Below, piece after piece: positions 1-9,739 of a stretch of 64,000 nucleotides of DNA. A program made the position numbers and the translations under genes. The first letter of the stretch is position 1. Every line of letters starts with the position of its first letter. Under the pieces are notes generated by a model. It was given only the letters and a program-made list of their open reading frames with translations. It did no database searches and was not told where the DNA came from. Source of the stretch: Cycas panzhihuaensis (lineage: Eukaryota; Cycadophyta); NCBI GenBank assembly GCA_023213395.1, contig CM041465.1, positions 55,063,741 to 55,127,740 on the forward strand, read 5' to 3'.

Positions 1-2443
1 TAAGGTTATTTAGAGTAGGTTGCTTGACATATGCCTGCCTGCACGCATTGCTTTTCTACTTGCTCATAATGCATGTGCCTACGGCGCACCTTCAGCCTAT
101 GACGACTCACAGCGGGGGCATTCCTCAGCGAATGCTACACCCCATATGGCGCACAGCCACCCACGTTGACTCCACGGTCCTCCGGGATGTTTCCGTCAGC
201 TTCATTCGCTCCCGTTACAACATGTTGCTTATGTTGCAGTCCTTTCTAAGTCTGATTTAATACTTAGTTAGGACTCTTTGCATTATTCTGGGTACTTGCC
301 CACTGCCTGGGCATTCCCCCAGCTGCTCTGACTCATGTTTAGCCTTTGTTTTTGCCTCAAAACTGGATGTTTATGCTTATTTTTCTCTTTTTTTGATGTC
401 AGGCGGATACCGCAGTAAACTTAGCGGTACCGCAAAATTTACCGCGGTACGACTGTTTGAAATTTAAAAAAAGAGAACCATGTGACAGTTTCCGCTTTTT
501 TCGCGAAACTACCGCGTGGCATCATTCGATTGGAGACACCCTGGCATCCCCAACGTTCACCTGCTGTGAACAGGGGATAAAGGGGATTTTCCTCCCCATT
601 TTTCAGGTCTTTGGCTCATTTTTCAAACTTCCAAGAAGAATTTCAAAAAACTTTACACAGGAAAAACACACAGAAATAGAAAACTTCATACACATCAACT
701 GGAGAAGGTGAAGTGGGCTGCCATCAGCTGGATTTTGCAGGGCCATTGTTGCCCCCTACTGCTCTCCACAGCCAGCTCCATTCTTCCTGCAAGTGCTCAA
801 GGATTCAAGGGTCTTCTTCATCTAAAAAGCTGTTTCAAGGGTCAACTCCAAAGCTCCAAACTTGCAAGGAGCTTCCTTCATCCATACCCTTGCAAGAACT
901 ACTTATAACCAGCCTCTGTTTGTCATCTATTACTGCTGTTCTAAGTGGCAAAGTACATGCTTAATCCCCTATACAAGGTACTTCTTGGTTTTTACTTGCA
1001 ACTTCTTATTTTTTTCCTTGCAACTCTCTTTTTTTTTTACTTGCAAGTAGTTCATTTATCTACTTTTCTGTTTTTATTTTCTTTTGCTCCTAAATGAATG
1101 TGATACTAGTTAGCCACAGCTGTCCCATAGTGCTGTTCTAGACTAGAGGTACTTTCCCAGTGTTCCCTTGGAACCCCTCCATTTTCTCTAAGCTCTCTTT
1201 CGCTCTTTCTTTAATTAGTTGGTGTAAGGGTGTATACACGAGAATTCGAGGGAGGTAGGCGGGGTTCCGTCCCCTATTGCTGTCCTTCTCCCCAAGGGTT
1301 TCGTCCCTTGTCCTCTTCCCCTTGCCATCCATGCTTTCCTAAGGAATGGGCTAAGGAAGTTTAGGGGATTTAGTCAGGGCATTCTGACCGGCCTAAGATA
1401 CCCATCCCCATCTCATCGCCAACTAGTGTTTCCTTCCCGAACTCCGTGGAGTCCTCCCATGGGTGAGTTAGCCATCCTGAGGCTATACTCAGTTCCATTT
1501 CGTATGTTTTATGGTACATGGTGGCGTGAGTGTTTCACATACGCTTTTATTTCGTTTTGCTACATTCTGATGCTCAGTCTAGTTCTTAGTTTCAGTTGAT
1601 TTTAATCTATATACATATACATATATTTCTTGGTAGATCTTGTGGCCTCTCTTCTGAGAGGAAGGTGTCTTTCTTACTTGCTTGTAGGATCGCGCGTGGC
1701 TGAGTGATACGTGGGACGAGCCGCTGCCGCTAGCTCCCGCACCTGCATTTCTCTTTCCTTAGTTTCAAGCTTCTTTTCCGTTTCTTTCCGTTTTATCTAG
1801 TTTTTGCATGCTCAAGGGGAGGTAAGTGAACTCCTCTTCCATCGCATCCGGCGACCACCGCTGATCGGCCTTGCATGCATGGAGAACGGAGAAAGAAGGA
1901 GCGGGACTTAGAGAGACAAGCCATACCTCCACTCGAACGCCAGATCCAGGTATTCCCCTCGCTTCCCGTGTGTTTCCTTTTATGCTATTTCCCTTTCATG
2001 CATTTGTCTTAATAGATAGGAAATGATAAAAGAACATAAAGGATAAAAGGGGAAAACATTCATATTCTTGCATTATTTTCTGCTTTATATAGCATACCAT
2101 AAATAGGCCATTTGTATCGTACCTGAGCCACCCTTTCGTCGCACCTTTTACCACATCTACTTGCACATTGGATTAGTTGCCCCTTTCTTCGTTGCCTTCT
2201 CATTGCCTTGAGAAGACGCAACGTGCAAGGCGTTCCCTTTCCTTCCTGGCCATCCGAAGGGTAGGAAGGCCTTGTTTTTGCACGGCTACCTGGAAGCAAC
2301 CAGGCACCTTGCAGTCCCGAACCCGCGCTCCGGTGCACGGACGTCCTGCGAGGTGAGATCCTCGCTGCCTAGCTTAGTTAGCATAGTGCATTTTTATATC
2401 TTTTTGCTAGACGTAGGATCACCGCCCCGTAGCGAGCGTTTCA
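1..2443 (+). mobile_element. 5' LTR of Ty3/gypsy (Tat-type) element H, truncated by window edge
   Basis: This is the long terminal repeat that would drive transcription of element H. Its 3' end is the GCGTTTCA boundary shared by every gypsy LTR in the window, and a primer-binding-type sequence and gag follow. The upstream end (TGTT...) lies outside the window, at most about 100 bp away judging from the inverted copy at 38926-41406. It belongs to a different LTR subfamily from E1/E3: the internal sequence matches the LTRs at 38926-41406 and 43181-45720 better than those at 3164-5670 and 16886-19377. It contains a palindromic GC-rich cluster near position 400-450 and no gene of its own. Confidence 0.85.
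403..450 (+). promoter_or_regulatory. Palindromic TACCGC/GCGGTA cluster in LTR
   Basis: Perfect 10-bp palindromes GCGGTACCGC (424-433) and TACCGCGGTA (440-449) lie next to further TACCGC half-sites. Related words recur at the same place in other gypsy LTRs, for example TACCGCGGTA at 5165-5174 in the E1 3' LTR, and decayed versions occur near 18830, 36230-36300 and 43690. The cluster lies upstream of the presumed transcription start, so it could be a protein-binding cluster in U3. That role is inferred. Confidence 0.4.
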
Positions 2444-2470
2444 CTAGTGACCATACTGGGGACTACCAGT
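2444..2470 (+). other. Primer binding site region of element H
   Basis: The sequence immediately after the LTR end reads ctagtgaccatactgggga. The same segment follows the 5' LTR of E1 and H'. Its position and its TGG-type start (intact in E1, TAG here) fit a tRNA primer site. I could not assign the tRNA. Confidence 0.5.
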
Positions 2471-2623
2471 AAGGGAGCTAAATTCGCTTTCCCTTCTCGT
2501 TGGTGATCTTGCCTCTAGGTAGTTTCGTATTTCGTGTTTTCAGTTGGGCAACCCCCAACGTGTGTGCTTCTCTTCCCTTCTATTCTTTTTTGTTTCTTCT
2601 AACAATGCTCGCAAAGGCGTTGC

Positions 2624-3163
2624 ATGCGACGTTTCTCGCGTCGCTTGCGAGGTTTACCGCCATTGTTAGAAGACCAATCACCTCGTTCCCTTCCGTCGTC
2701 GAACCCCGATTCGGCAATGGAAGGTTACCTGTCCGACTGGGCTTACCACACTATGGCTTCGGGAACTCAAGAGTTCCCTGCATCTATTCCAGAATCCGCC
2801 CATGAGGACGATGATTCCATCTACTATCCTGATGACCAATTTCATCCTGCCGACTTTCATCCTTCTGCTCATGCGGCGGAAGATTCAGCCCCTCATGAGA
2901 CTCACCACCCTACTGGTGAGCCTTACGAGGAGCGTCCTGAGGGATCCCCTACTTTCGAGATCCCGTCGACTTCGTATGGCTACGAGGATACCCCTCCTGT
3001 CGACGTAGTCGAGGCGATTAGTGAGTACTTCCGAACAACTTGCCGCCAACTGCACCCTAGATGGTTTGAAGAAGTGTTGCGCAATGTAGCATCTTCCTCA
3101 TCCATCCATGCGCCTTCTACAATGATTGATGCTTCCGCCCGCGCACACTCGTCCTATGCCATA
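2624..3163 (+). pseudogene. gag N-terminal part of element H, interrupted by E1
   Basis: An open frame of about 180 codons starts with an Arg-rich leader (MRRFSRRLRG) and continues into an acidic, Pro/Ser/His-rich region (PESAHEDDDSIYYPDD) and the conserved RWFEEVLRNVASSSS segment. The same protein start is found in E1 (from 16704, minus strand) and H' (from 38761, minus strand). That conservation is why the ATG at 2624 is preferred over one at 2605 in another frame. The gag polyprotein forms the particle that packages element RNA. The frame is cut at 3163, where E1 is inserted, and the remainder continues from 19383. Confidence 0.75.
3159..3163. repeat. Left target site duplication of E1 (ccata)
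   Basis: The five bases just left of E1 are ccata and the five just right (19378-19382) are ccgta. Removing E1 plus one copy restores the gag reading seen in E1's own gag, so this is the footprint of integration into H with one later substitution. Confidence 0.8.
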
Positions 3164-5670
3164 TGAAACGCTCTCCGCGGGGCGGTGATCCTACGTCTAG
3201 CAAAGGAATACAAAACACAACACTGACTGGGCTAGATAGCGAGGATCTCACCGCAGACATCCGTCTTGTGGGAGGCCGAGTTCGGGGCTGAGGTGCCTGG
3301 TTGCTTCTGTGGCCAGGTGCACGAGGCCTTCCTACCCTTCGGATGGCCGGGAAGGAGAGGGAAACCTTGCGCGTCGCGGCTTCTCAAGGTAATGAGAAGG
3401 CAACGAGAGGGCAACAAAATCAACGTGCAACAGGTGTGAAGTACAGTGTGGTCAGGGTATGCAGCGTAAACTGGTCTTCTATCTCTATGTAATGCAAAGT
3501 AAAAGAAACGGTACAAGAAAGTAAATGTAAAATAAAAGACTGTTTCCCTTTTCCTTTATGTTTCCTTATCTTTTACTTATCAAGTATGTATAAAAGGCAA
3601 GAATGATATAAAAGAGAAAAACAAAGGAAACGCGAGGAATACCTAGATCCAGCGGTTGGGGTTGAAGTGTAGATTCTCCTTCTCGGTTGCGCTCCTTTCT
3701 CTTTCCTCCACGCATGCAGCGTTGATTGACGGTGATAAGGGGGTTCACTTACCTCGCCGTGAGCATGCGAAATCAAGTGAAATGAAGGGACGAAAAGGAA
3801 ATGCAAAACTAAAGGATAGAAAGTACCATGAGTGAGCTAACTAAGAATGGGTTCGCTCCACGCTACCTCCACCGATGCGATCCAAGCGAACACAAAGAGT
3901 ACCTTCCTCTCGGGAGAGGCTACAAAATATATAAGGATATATATATATGTATGAAATCAACTAAGCCAAATAACTAGAGTTATACGCTAGAATGTAGCAA
4001 AAATGAAACAAGAAAAATGCGCGATAAGCATACACACTATCATGCACCATAAAACATACTACGTGGACCGAGTGTAGCCTCTGGATAGCTAACTCACTTA
4101 CGAGAGGTCTCCATGAGGTTCGTGAAGGAAACGTTAGCGGGCGACAAGGTGAGACAGGTAGTGACTCGCTACCTACACCAAGGGAAAGCTCAAACCAACT
4201 CTCTTAGGCCTCCTAGCTCTGTTTCTTAAGAAAACGCGGATAGTAAAGGGAGAGAGGATAAGGGACGGAACCCTTGGGGAGAAGGACGGCAATGGGGGAC
4301 GGAACCCTGCCTATCTCCCTCAAACCCTCACGTGAAACCCTTTACACCGGTTAACTAAAAAAAGGGCGGAAGAGATAGCTTAGAGGGAAAGGATGAATCT
4401 CAAGGAAATGCAAGGAAATAACCCCAATCTAGGGCAGCACTATAGGAGAGCTACAACTAGCCAAGATTACTCTCATTGGATGACCAAGGAAATATCAAAG
4501 AAAGTAAATGCAATGAAGGGAAAAGAGCTTGCAAGTGGAACAACAAAAAGCAAGGAAAAAAGCACCAATAAGAAACAAGAAATACCTTGGATAAGAGAGA
4601 GCATGCATGCATGCACTAGATCACTTGGAGCAGCAGCAACAATCAATGTCTAGAGGCTGATTTTGAGTGTTTTTTTCTAGAATGTTGATGGGAGAAGGTC
4701 CATGCAAGTTGAGAGCTGAAAGTTGATCCTTAGAGTAGCCTTTTTGGTGAAGAAATCCCTTGGATCTTTGAGCATTTGTAAGGGAGAGTGGAACTTGTTG
4801 TGGAGAACGGTTTGGGGCAGCAATGGCCCTGCAACTCCAGCTTATGGCAGCCCACTACACCTCTGTCCAACTGCTGTACATGAAGCTCTCTGATTTCTGT
4901 GTTCTTCTCTTGTGTTTTTGTGAAGAGTTCTCTTGGAAGTCTTGAAAAATGAGTCTTAGAATGATGCAAATGAGTAAAAAAAATCATTTTATGTCTTGTT
5001 CACGATGAAGTGAACGTTGGGGGCATGGGCGCCCATCAGATGCGAGCCACGGCGATTCCGTGAAAAAATGCGGAAACTATCGCGTGGTTCTCTTTTTTAA
5101 ATTTCAAACAGTCGTACCGCGGCAAATTCTGCAGACCATCGCAAATTCTCATGCAAGCTTAGTTTACCGCGGTACCAGCCTGAAATTTAAAAAAGAGAAA
5201 AATGAAAGAAAAATCAAGCTTTTAAGGTAAGAACCTGGACTAAACATGGATTACATCAGCTGGGGGGAAGGCCCAGGCAGTGGGCAAGTATCCAGAATGA
5301 TGCAAAGAGCCCTAACTAAGGGTTAAACTAGACTTAGGAAGGATTGCAACATAAACGGCATGTTGTAACAAGAACAAACAAGCTGGCAGAAATAATCCCG
5401 AGAAACTGTGGAGACATCGTGAGTGGTTGTAGGCCATACGGGGTGTCGCATTCATTGAGGAATGCCCCCCTCTGTGAGTCGTCATAGGCTGAAGGCGTGC
5501 CATTAGGCACATGCATTATGAGCAAGCAGACAAACAAATGCATATAGACAGGCATATGTCGATCAAACTACTCTAAACCACCTTAATTAACATAGGTAAG
5601 AAAAGGAAGAACATATACCTGAACAAACCTGCGTCGATGCGTCTCGAGTCCATTCCCAATAGCCGGAACA
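3164..5670 (-). repeat. 3' LTR of E1
   Basis: About 2.5 kb, matching 16886-19377 along its length. On the plus strand it starts tgaaacgctc and ends ccggaaca, the reverse complement of the TGTT...TTCA termini. Landmarks shared with the partner LTR are a TA-rich microsatellite near 3940-3950, the palindrome cluster near 5110-5175 and an open but unremarkable 86-codon frame at 4393-4653. Confidence 0.9.
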
Positions 5671-6029
5671 TCGCCTTGGCAGTGAGCCTCACCGCCGTAA
5701 GCGTAATGTGATGGCGAATGCTGACAATCAAGAAACATGAGTAGCACATGCATATACATATATAAAAGTAATAAAGAGCAGCACGTGGACCAAGGACGTA
5801 CGCAAGTGTCGTGGCGGAACGCATGGACAGGCGAGACAGAGACGAGGACAACGTAGGGGCTGCCTACGTGTCGCCCAAACATCGACCTGAAACTTGAAAT
5901 AAGCAGTAAAATGGGATGCCCCCCCGTTGCCAAGGTGCAACGTGAAGTAAGAGGGCATCGAACAAGGTAGAGCGGGTACATCTAACTAACAGCGACTGGA
6001 GGCTTGGGCACGGGCTGGCCGGGCAAGCC
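5671..6029 (-). other. Spacer between aRNH and 3' LTR
   Basis: About 360 bp between the end of the RNase H ORF and the 3' LTR. It is conserved in E3, E4 and E5 and includes a short TA-rich stretch (5751-5765) that is a long (TA)n tract in E5. No classical long polypurine tract is visible just before the LTR, only short purine runs. I see no gene here. Confidence 0.6.
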
Positions 6030-6452
6030 TCAAGGGCGGTCATCTAGAAGAGGGAGGCGACGCTCAAGGATGAGGAGGACGAGGCTGTCAGCCTCAGCGT
6101 TGAGGTGCCTCGGGATATGCTGGATATCTACTGACGAGAAACAAGCCAGGAGAGACCTGGTGGCAGATGCAAGGGTCCTCAGGTGAGGGCATCGCACCTG
6201 GTAAACCTGGGTGAGATGGGACACTACGACCTGAGAATCGCAAAACAACACAATGGAACCGCGATGGAAACGAAGAGCATCCGTAAGGGCTTCAATAACG
6301 GCTGTGTACTCGGCTTCGTTATTGGTAGCCTCGGGAAGAAAGATTCTGGAATGCAAGTGATCGTGCCCGGAGGGACTGCGAAGAATCCACGCAGCGGCGG
6401 AAGGTCCGGGGTTGCCGCGACTTCCACCATCGGTGAAAATGAGGAGAGACAT
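6030..6452 (-). CDS. Archaeal-type ribonuclease H (aRNH) of Tat retrotransposon
   Basis: An intact 140-codon ORF for a type I RNase H, which would cleave RNA in RNA-DNA hybrids during reverse transcription in the particle. The motifs are all present: FTDGGSRGNPGPS with Asp8, NNEAEY with Glu48, LFCDSQ with Asp72, and HIPRHLNAEAD with the fourth acidic residue Asp122. The length fits a single RNase H fold. It is separate from the RNase H that follows RT in the pol region (about 11500-11900), so the element has two. Plant Tat elements are known to have captured such a domain downstream of integrase. Here it lies just before the 3' LTR, with the antisense PMD gene between it and integrase. Broken copies are at 34991-35393, 42380-42790 and 57618-58043. 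The start is the Met just before LLIFTDGG. Confidence 0.92.
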   Translation of the reverse strand: MSLLIFTDGGSRGNPGPSAAAWILRSPSGHDHLHSRIFLPEATNNEAEYTAVIEALTDALRFHRGSIVLFCDSQVVVSHLTQVYQVRCPHLRTLASATRSLLACFSSVDIQHIPRHLNAEADSLVLLILERRLPLLDDRP

Positions 6453-6468
6453 GGCTGGGTACTAGGCT

Positions 6469-7020
6469 CTAGCGGCAAACAAATAGCAATGCAAGCGGAA
6501 ACAAAGACTCGAATAGCAAGCGCGAAGCGGGCCGAGAAGGGTAGGAGGACCTGGCAATGAGGTTACCCAAGAATGAAAGCAAGCAATCCGGCCACTGGCT
6601 GAAGAGTGGGCGGAGAAAAGGCGTCCTCGGGGGCCAAAGGTTGCTTGGGAAAGCAACACATGCCCCCAGGCGGGGGGAGCATTTCCTTTGAGGACCCCAA
6701 GGGCGAGAAAGGGCTGCAAAAATGAGTCCAGGGCGGCGAAACGAGCCAAACGAGTATAAACTCGGACATGCACGGGAGCAGCGCGCAAAATGATGCAAAA
6801 GGCCCTGCCAAAAGCGCAATAATGAGGCGCCATAAATGCCTTTGCAAGAGAGGGCAAAAAGGGCATCCATAAAGCACAACGAGCGACAGGGCCAGAAGGC
6901 AAAGGCTAACAGCGCGATGAGACGGTCCCAACGACTGTCACGGCGCCAAGAACGGAAGAAGTGCCCGTCGGGGCCCCCGCCTATATAAGGAAAACTAATG
7001 AAAATTGATTTCATTTTCAC
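6469..7020 (-). CDS. Hypothetical ORF upstream of aRNH
   Basis: A 183-codon open frame in sense orientation between the bidirectional TATA region and the aRNH ORF. The predicted protein is rich in Phe, Leu, Arg and Cys and resembles no family I know. The same DNA is recognisable in E3 (34517-34980), E4 (58053-58602) and E5 (41860-42340), but the frame is not kept open there. A leader or spacer RNA is therefore as likely as a protein. Two other frames are also partly open across it. Confidence 0.25.
   Translation of the reverse strand: MKMKSIFISFPYIGGGPDGHFFRSWRRDSRWDRLIALLAFAFWPCRSLCFMDALFALSCKGIYGASLLRFWQGLLHHFARCSRACPSLYSFGSFRRPGLIFAALSRPWGPQRKCSPRLGACVAFPSNLWPPRTPFLRPLFSQWPDCLLSFLGNLIARSSYPSRPASRLLFESLFPLALLFVCR
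6982..6988 (+). promoter_or_regulatory. TATA box of antisense PMD gene (possibly bidirectional)
   Basis: TATATAA in the context cctatataaggaaaa, about 167 bp upstream of the first coding ATG of the antisense gene. The same word is kept at the equivalent place in E3 (34509-34516), E5 (41851-41858) and E4 (58563-58570). In E3 and E5 the other strand reads TTATATAAAG, so it could also serve sense transcription towards aRNH. Promoter activity is inferred. Confidence 0.55.
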
Positions 7021-7148
7021 CGGCTCTCATACGAAACCAGAGCCTTACCCTTACGACGCGGAGCACTACCCGACTTCAGGGGCACGCAGAGGACGATCTG
7101 ACCATCGGATTCGAGCGTAGAGACAGTCGCTACGATCGCGGGGACGGG

Positions 7149-8330
7149 ATGATGATCGAGGCGGATCCAGTGAGTGGATCTAACGAAACCTTCGTCATTT
7201 CAATGTTTAAAGTTGATTGCTTTCTATTTAACTTCTAATGCTTTTTATACCCCTTATGGACGATTGGAGGCCTCTGAGTCCGAATTGGACCCGAAAGAGG
7301 CGGGGACCCGGCATTGCGACTGTCCCGGTGGGCTACCAGGGGTCCACCACAAAAAAATTTAATTTCCTGGGCCAAAACCCCCTTTTAGGGGTTTCGTGAT
7401 CAAGGCTAAGATTGCGGCACCGCGATCTTATCCGCGGGATCGCTCAGGCAGAACGATCGCCGCGGGCCCGCCTCAATTTAGCTGCATCGCTAAATTCGAG
7501 CTATGACATAGACAAAATCGAAAAGCTAAAACAGGGGCCAAACAGCCCAAGAAAGCCAAAAAAAGGCACCAGACAGGCAACTAGGGGTCTGGAGGAGTGC
7601 TAGGGAACTGATTTGGATTAACTTTTGCTGATTGTAGGTAGTCACCGCAGTAGACAACCGCGAGAACGTCGGCATGCCCATCCTTAGTTACCTGGAGATG
7701 TCGACGGAGGGAGACAGGGCGATTTTAAAGAGATGCGGCCTGTACAAGGCCCTGAGGACCCCCCAGTTCGCATCGGATCAGCGGCTCCTAGTGGACATAG
7801 TGTCGCACTGGGATAGGAGGAGGCACGTGTTCCACTTGCCTCAGATAGGGGATATATCCATCACCCCAGAGGACATTAGATGGATCTTAGGGGTGCCAGC
7901 GACAGGGAGACCCGTGAGACTGAGGACGCCGCTGGCCGGCGGCAAAGACACGCAGAGGTGGCCCGGTTTCTCACAGGCGGGGCAAGTGGCGGAGGGGAGC
8001 TCCCTCCGGGCAAGATTATGTCGGGATTCCTGTGAGGAAGCCGATTTTGCTATGCATTGCTCGGATCTCCTAAAACAACTACAGGAGATCCCAAGCGGAT
8101 GGGTGGACGCAGCAAGGCCGGTGCTGGCCGAGAGGATGGATGGCTACCCTAGTTGGCCGAACCTCGTCGCCCAACTAGATACTATTAGGAGGCTCGGGAC
8201 GAGGAGGATTTTCATCAAAGACGTTCTTCGCAGCGGTCGGTTCTTTGACCATTTTGCGGCGGTGGCGCGGCATGGGGCCATTCCCCATAGCGAGGTGGGC
8301 CCGATGGTCCACAGTGGTAGACGCGATTAG
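7149..8330 (+). CDS. Antisense plant mobile domain (PMD)-like protein, two exons
   Basis: This gene lies on the strand opposite to E1's retroelement genes. Exon 1 (7149-7169) starts at the first ATG after the TATA region and gives seven residues ending Ala-Asp-Pro. A GT-AG intron (7170-7637) follows, and exon 2 (7638-8330) continues in the same phase. The exon 2 protein has the PMD signature: STEGDRAILKRCGLYKAL, LLVDIVSHWDRRRHVFHLP, then GDISITPEDIRWILGVP and TGRPV, which match the usual 'W...THTFHLP.GE.TITLEDV..LLGLPVDG' pattern of the PMD (aminotransferase-like) family. PMD proteins include the plant nuclear factors MAIN and MAIL1 and many transposon-encoded relatives; their role in transposons is unknown. 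The frame stops at 8330 but the coding signal moves to another frame (DATSPTSS...), so a frameshift or a second intron ends it early. Decayed copies are in E3 and E4. An ATG at 7674 could start an unspliced form. Confidence 0.7.
7170..7637 (+). other. Predicted intron of the antisense PMD gene
   Basis: Donor CCA|GTGAGT at 7170 and acceptor TGATTGTAG at 7637, preceded by a T-rich tract and a branch-like ttaac. The intron is 468 bp. The equivalent segment in E3 (33869-34336, opposite strand) is also 468 bp, with the acceptor kept and the donor mutated. In E4 (58750-59211) it is 462 bp with GT and AG both present. The E5 donor is intact at 41668. The 3' half contains the TTGTGGTGGACCCC-like segment typical of all copies. 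Confidence 0.6.
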
Positions 8331-8872
8331 GGACAGAGGACCCGTGCACATGTCCGTGATGGTCGACGCGACATCGCCGACCTCCTCACTCCGGCTGCAC
8401 TACATAGCGCATCCATACAGGCGTTGAGGTGGGCGAGTGATGACTACAGCGCGGGAGGCAGGAGCTCCCATCGATGACAGCGATGACGATGATGACAATG
8501 GGGGTGACGACAGCGACGACGGGGGAGATGGGGCTGGCCCATCCTGACCTGCGGGAGAGGCGAGTCCATCACAGGCACCTGAGGACATAGCTAGACCATC
8601 CGGGGCTGCCACGGGAGGGGCTGGCCCATCAGGAGCTACCGAGACGGGCGGCGAGACCGAGGCCTGTGCTACGGATCGTGAGGAGATCCAGAGAGGCGAG
8701 GGTCGAGCCGGTCCCTGCCGGAGACGAGGCAGAGGCAGAGGCAGAGGGTGTACCAGAGGATGAGACACCCGCAGTTGGCGGAGAGCCAGGAGAGGAAGAC
8801 GTCGCCCGAGCAGAGGATCCGGCGACCACAGTGAAATCTAACCATTTCCTCGACCGCTTGACATCTAGATAG
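8331..8872 (+). pseudogene. Acidic C-terminal region of antisense PMD ORF (frame-broken)
   Basis: After the stop at 8330 the coding-like signal continues in shifted frames: a segment GPVHMSVMVDATSPTS (frame to 8427), then an Asp-rich low-complexity run (DDSDDDDDNGGDDSDDGGDG) near 8470-8530, then Gly/Pro/Ala/Glu-rich sequence ending NHFLDRLTSR at 8872. E4 has a matching region at 59880-60363 ending with a similar FLSRLTSR. This is probably the acidic, disordered tail of the PMD protein, now frameshifted. Confidence 0.45.
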
Positions 8873-8893
8873 ATTTTGATTTGATTTTATGAT

Positions 8894-9534
8894 ATGCATC
8901 GAGGATACACACTGACACATGACATGTTGCATTGGCGGTGTAGCGGAGGTCCGACTAGTCGAGGCCATGGTGAGGGAGTTGTTCCCTCGTGTCTACGCAG
9001 GGGCAACGCCCATCCAGTGCAGGATGCGCCCAGATCGGCAGGGGTCTACATGCAGGCGTTCGCCCCATTGGTGCGAGCGAGACATCCAGGCTCAGAGACC
9101 CAGAGCACATGGCATTCGGCAAATGCGGCAGAGCTCGATGCGACTGTGGACGAGCGAGATGAGCCAAGATGGATTGGATCCAGGCCTTGGAGGCACAGAG
9201 CAGACCAGGAGGAGACATAGGGAGCAGCACTCACCTTACCGTCCTAGAGGAGCGCCTTAAGGCGTCAGAGGAGAGGTTTAGAGCCATCGAGGAGGTACTC
9301 CAAGGCGAGAGGGACCGCATCCAGGTCCGCTACGACCAGTTGGTGGCGCAGATGGTCTCTAGGTCGAGCAGGAGCCGCACACACACACACACGGCAGCTA
9401 CGATGCCGAGGCAGCCTAGGGACGAGGAGAGCGAGGCGGGCAGCTCGCGGAGGCCTAGGAGGAGCCTCGCAGGGATGTGGTCCCCGGGAAAGGGATCACA
9501 TGCATGTGATGGGACCCAGGATCCGGGCGTGTGA
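8894..9534 (+). pseudogene. Coiled-coil region downstream of antisense PMD
   Basis: Frames here encode heptad-like, charged helices: LEERLKASEERFRAIEEVL and GERDRIQVRYDQLVAQM (frame 9169-9534), preceded in other frames by segments such as AELDATVDERDE. E4 has the same at 60579-61025 (RELDATVGERDELRDEPE). A Ser/Arg- and His/Thr-rich tail covers a short (CA)n at 9377-9390. It may be the C-terminal part of the PMD protein, joined by frameshift or a second intron across 8873-8945, or a separate ORF. I cannot decide which. Confidence 0.4.
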
Positions 9535-9739
9535 GATTAGGAGATGCACATGTATGATTTTGGACGGAAAGCGCAGGCCTGTGGGGTCATATGTAGACTC
9601 ACATGATTGTACTCCCCCAAGGATCCGGCTTCCCATTACGATGTACTATGACACTCTTGATATATATATATATACATGGGATAATTGGAACCCCACTTTG
9701 GCACGAAATGGTGTACCATGTATGATAGAGGTAGCATGT

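Noticed and set aside
4393-4653. An 86-codon frame inside the LTR, also open at 18104-18364 and 36763-37023
   Set aside because: All three are copies of one recent LTR subfamily, so shared openness is expected. It is antisense to the element, has no recognisable motif and is absent from the H-type LTRs.
5583-5981. A 132-codon minus-strand frame across the LTR end and spacer
   Set aside because: It crosses the 3' LTR boundary, is not open in sibling elements and has no family resemblance.
7674-8330. Reading the PMD ORF as a captured host gene fragment unique to this copy
   Set aside because: The same sequence in the same place occurs in E3 and E4, so it belongs to the element family rather than being a one-off capture.
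9376-9390. A (CA)n tract as a possible regulatory repeat
   Set aside because: Short, and explained by His/Thr codons in the coiled-coil frame; it is also seen in E4.
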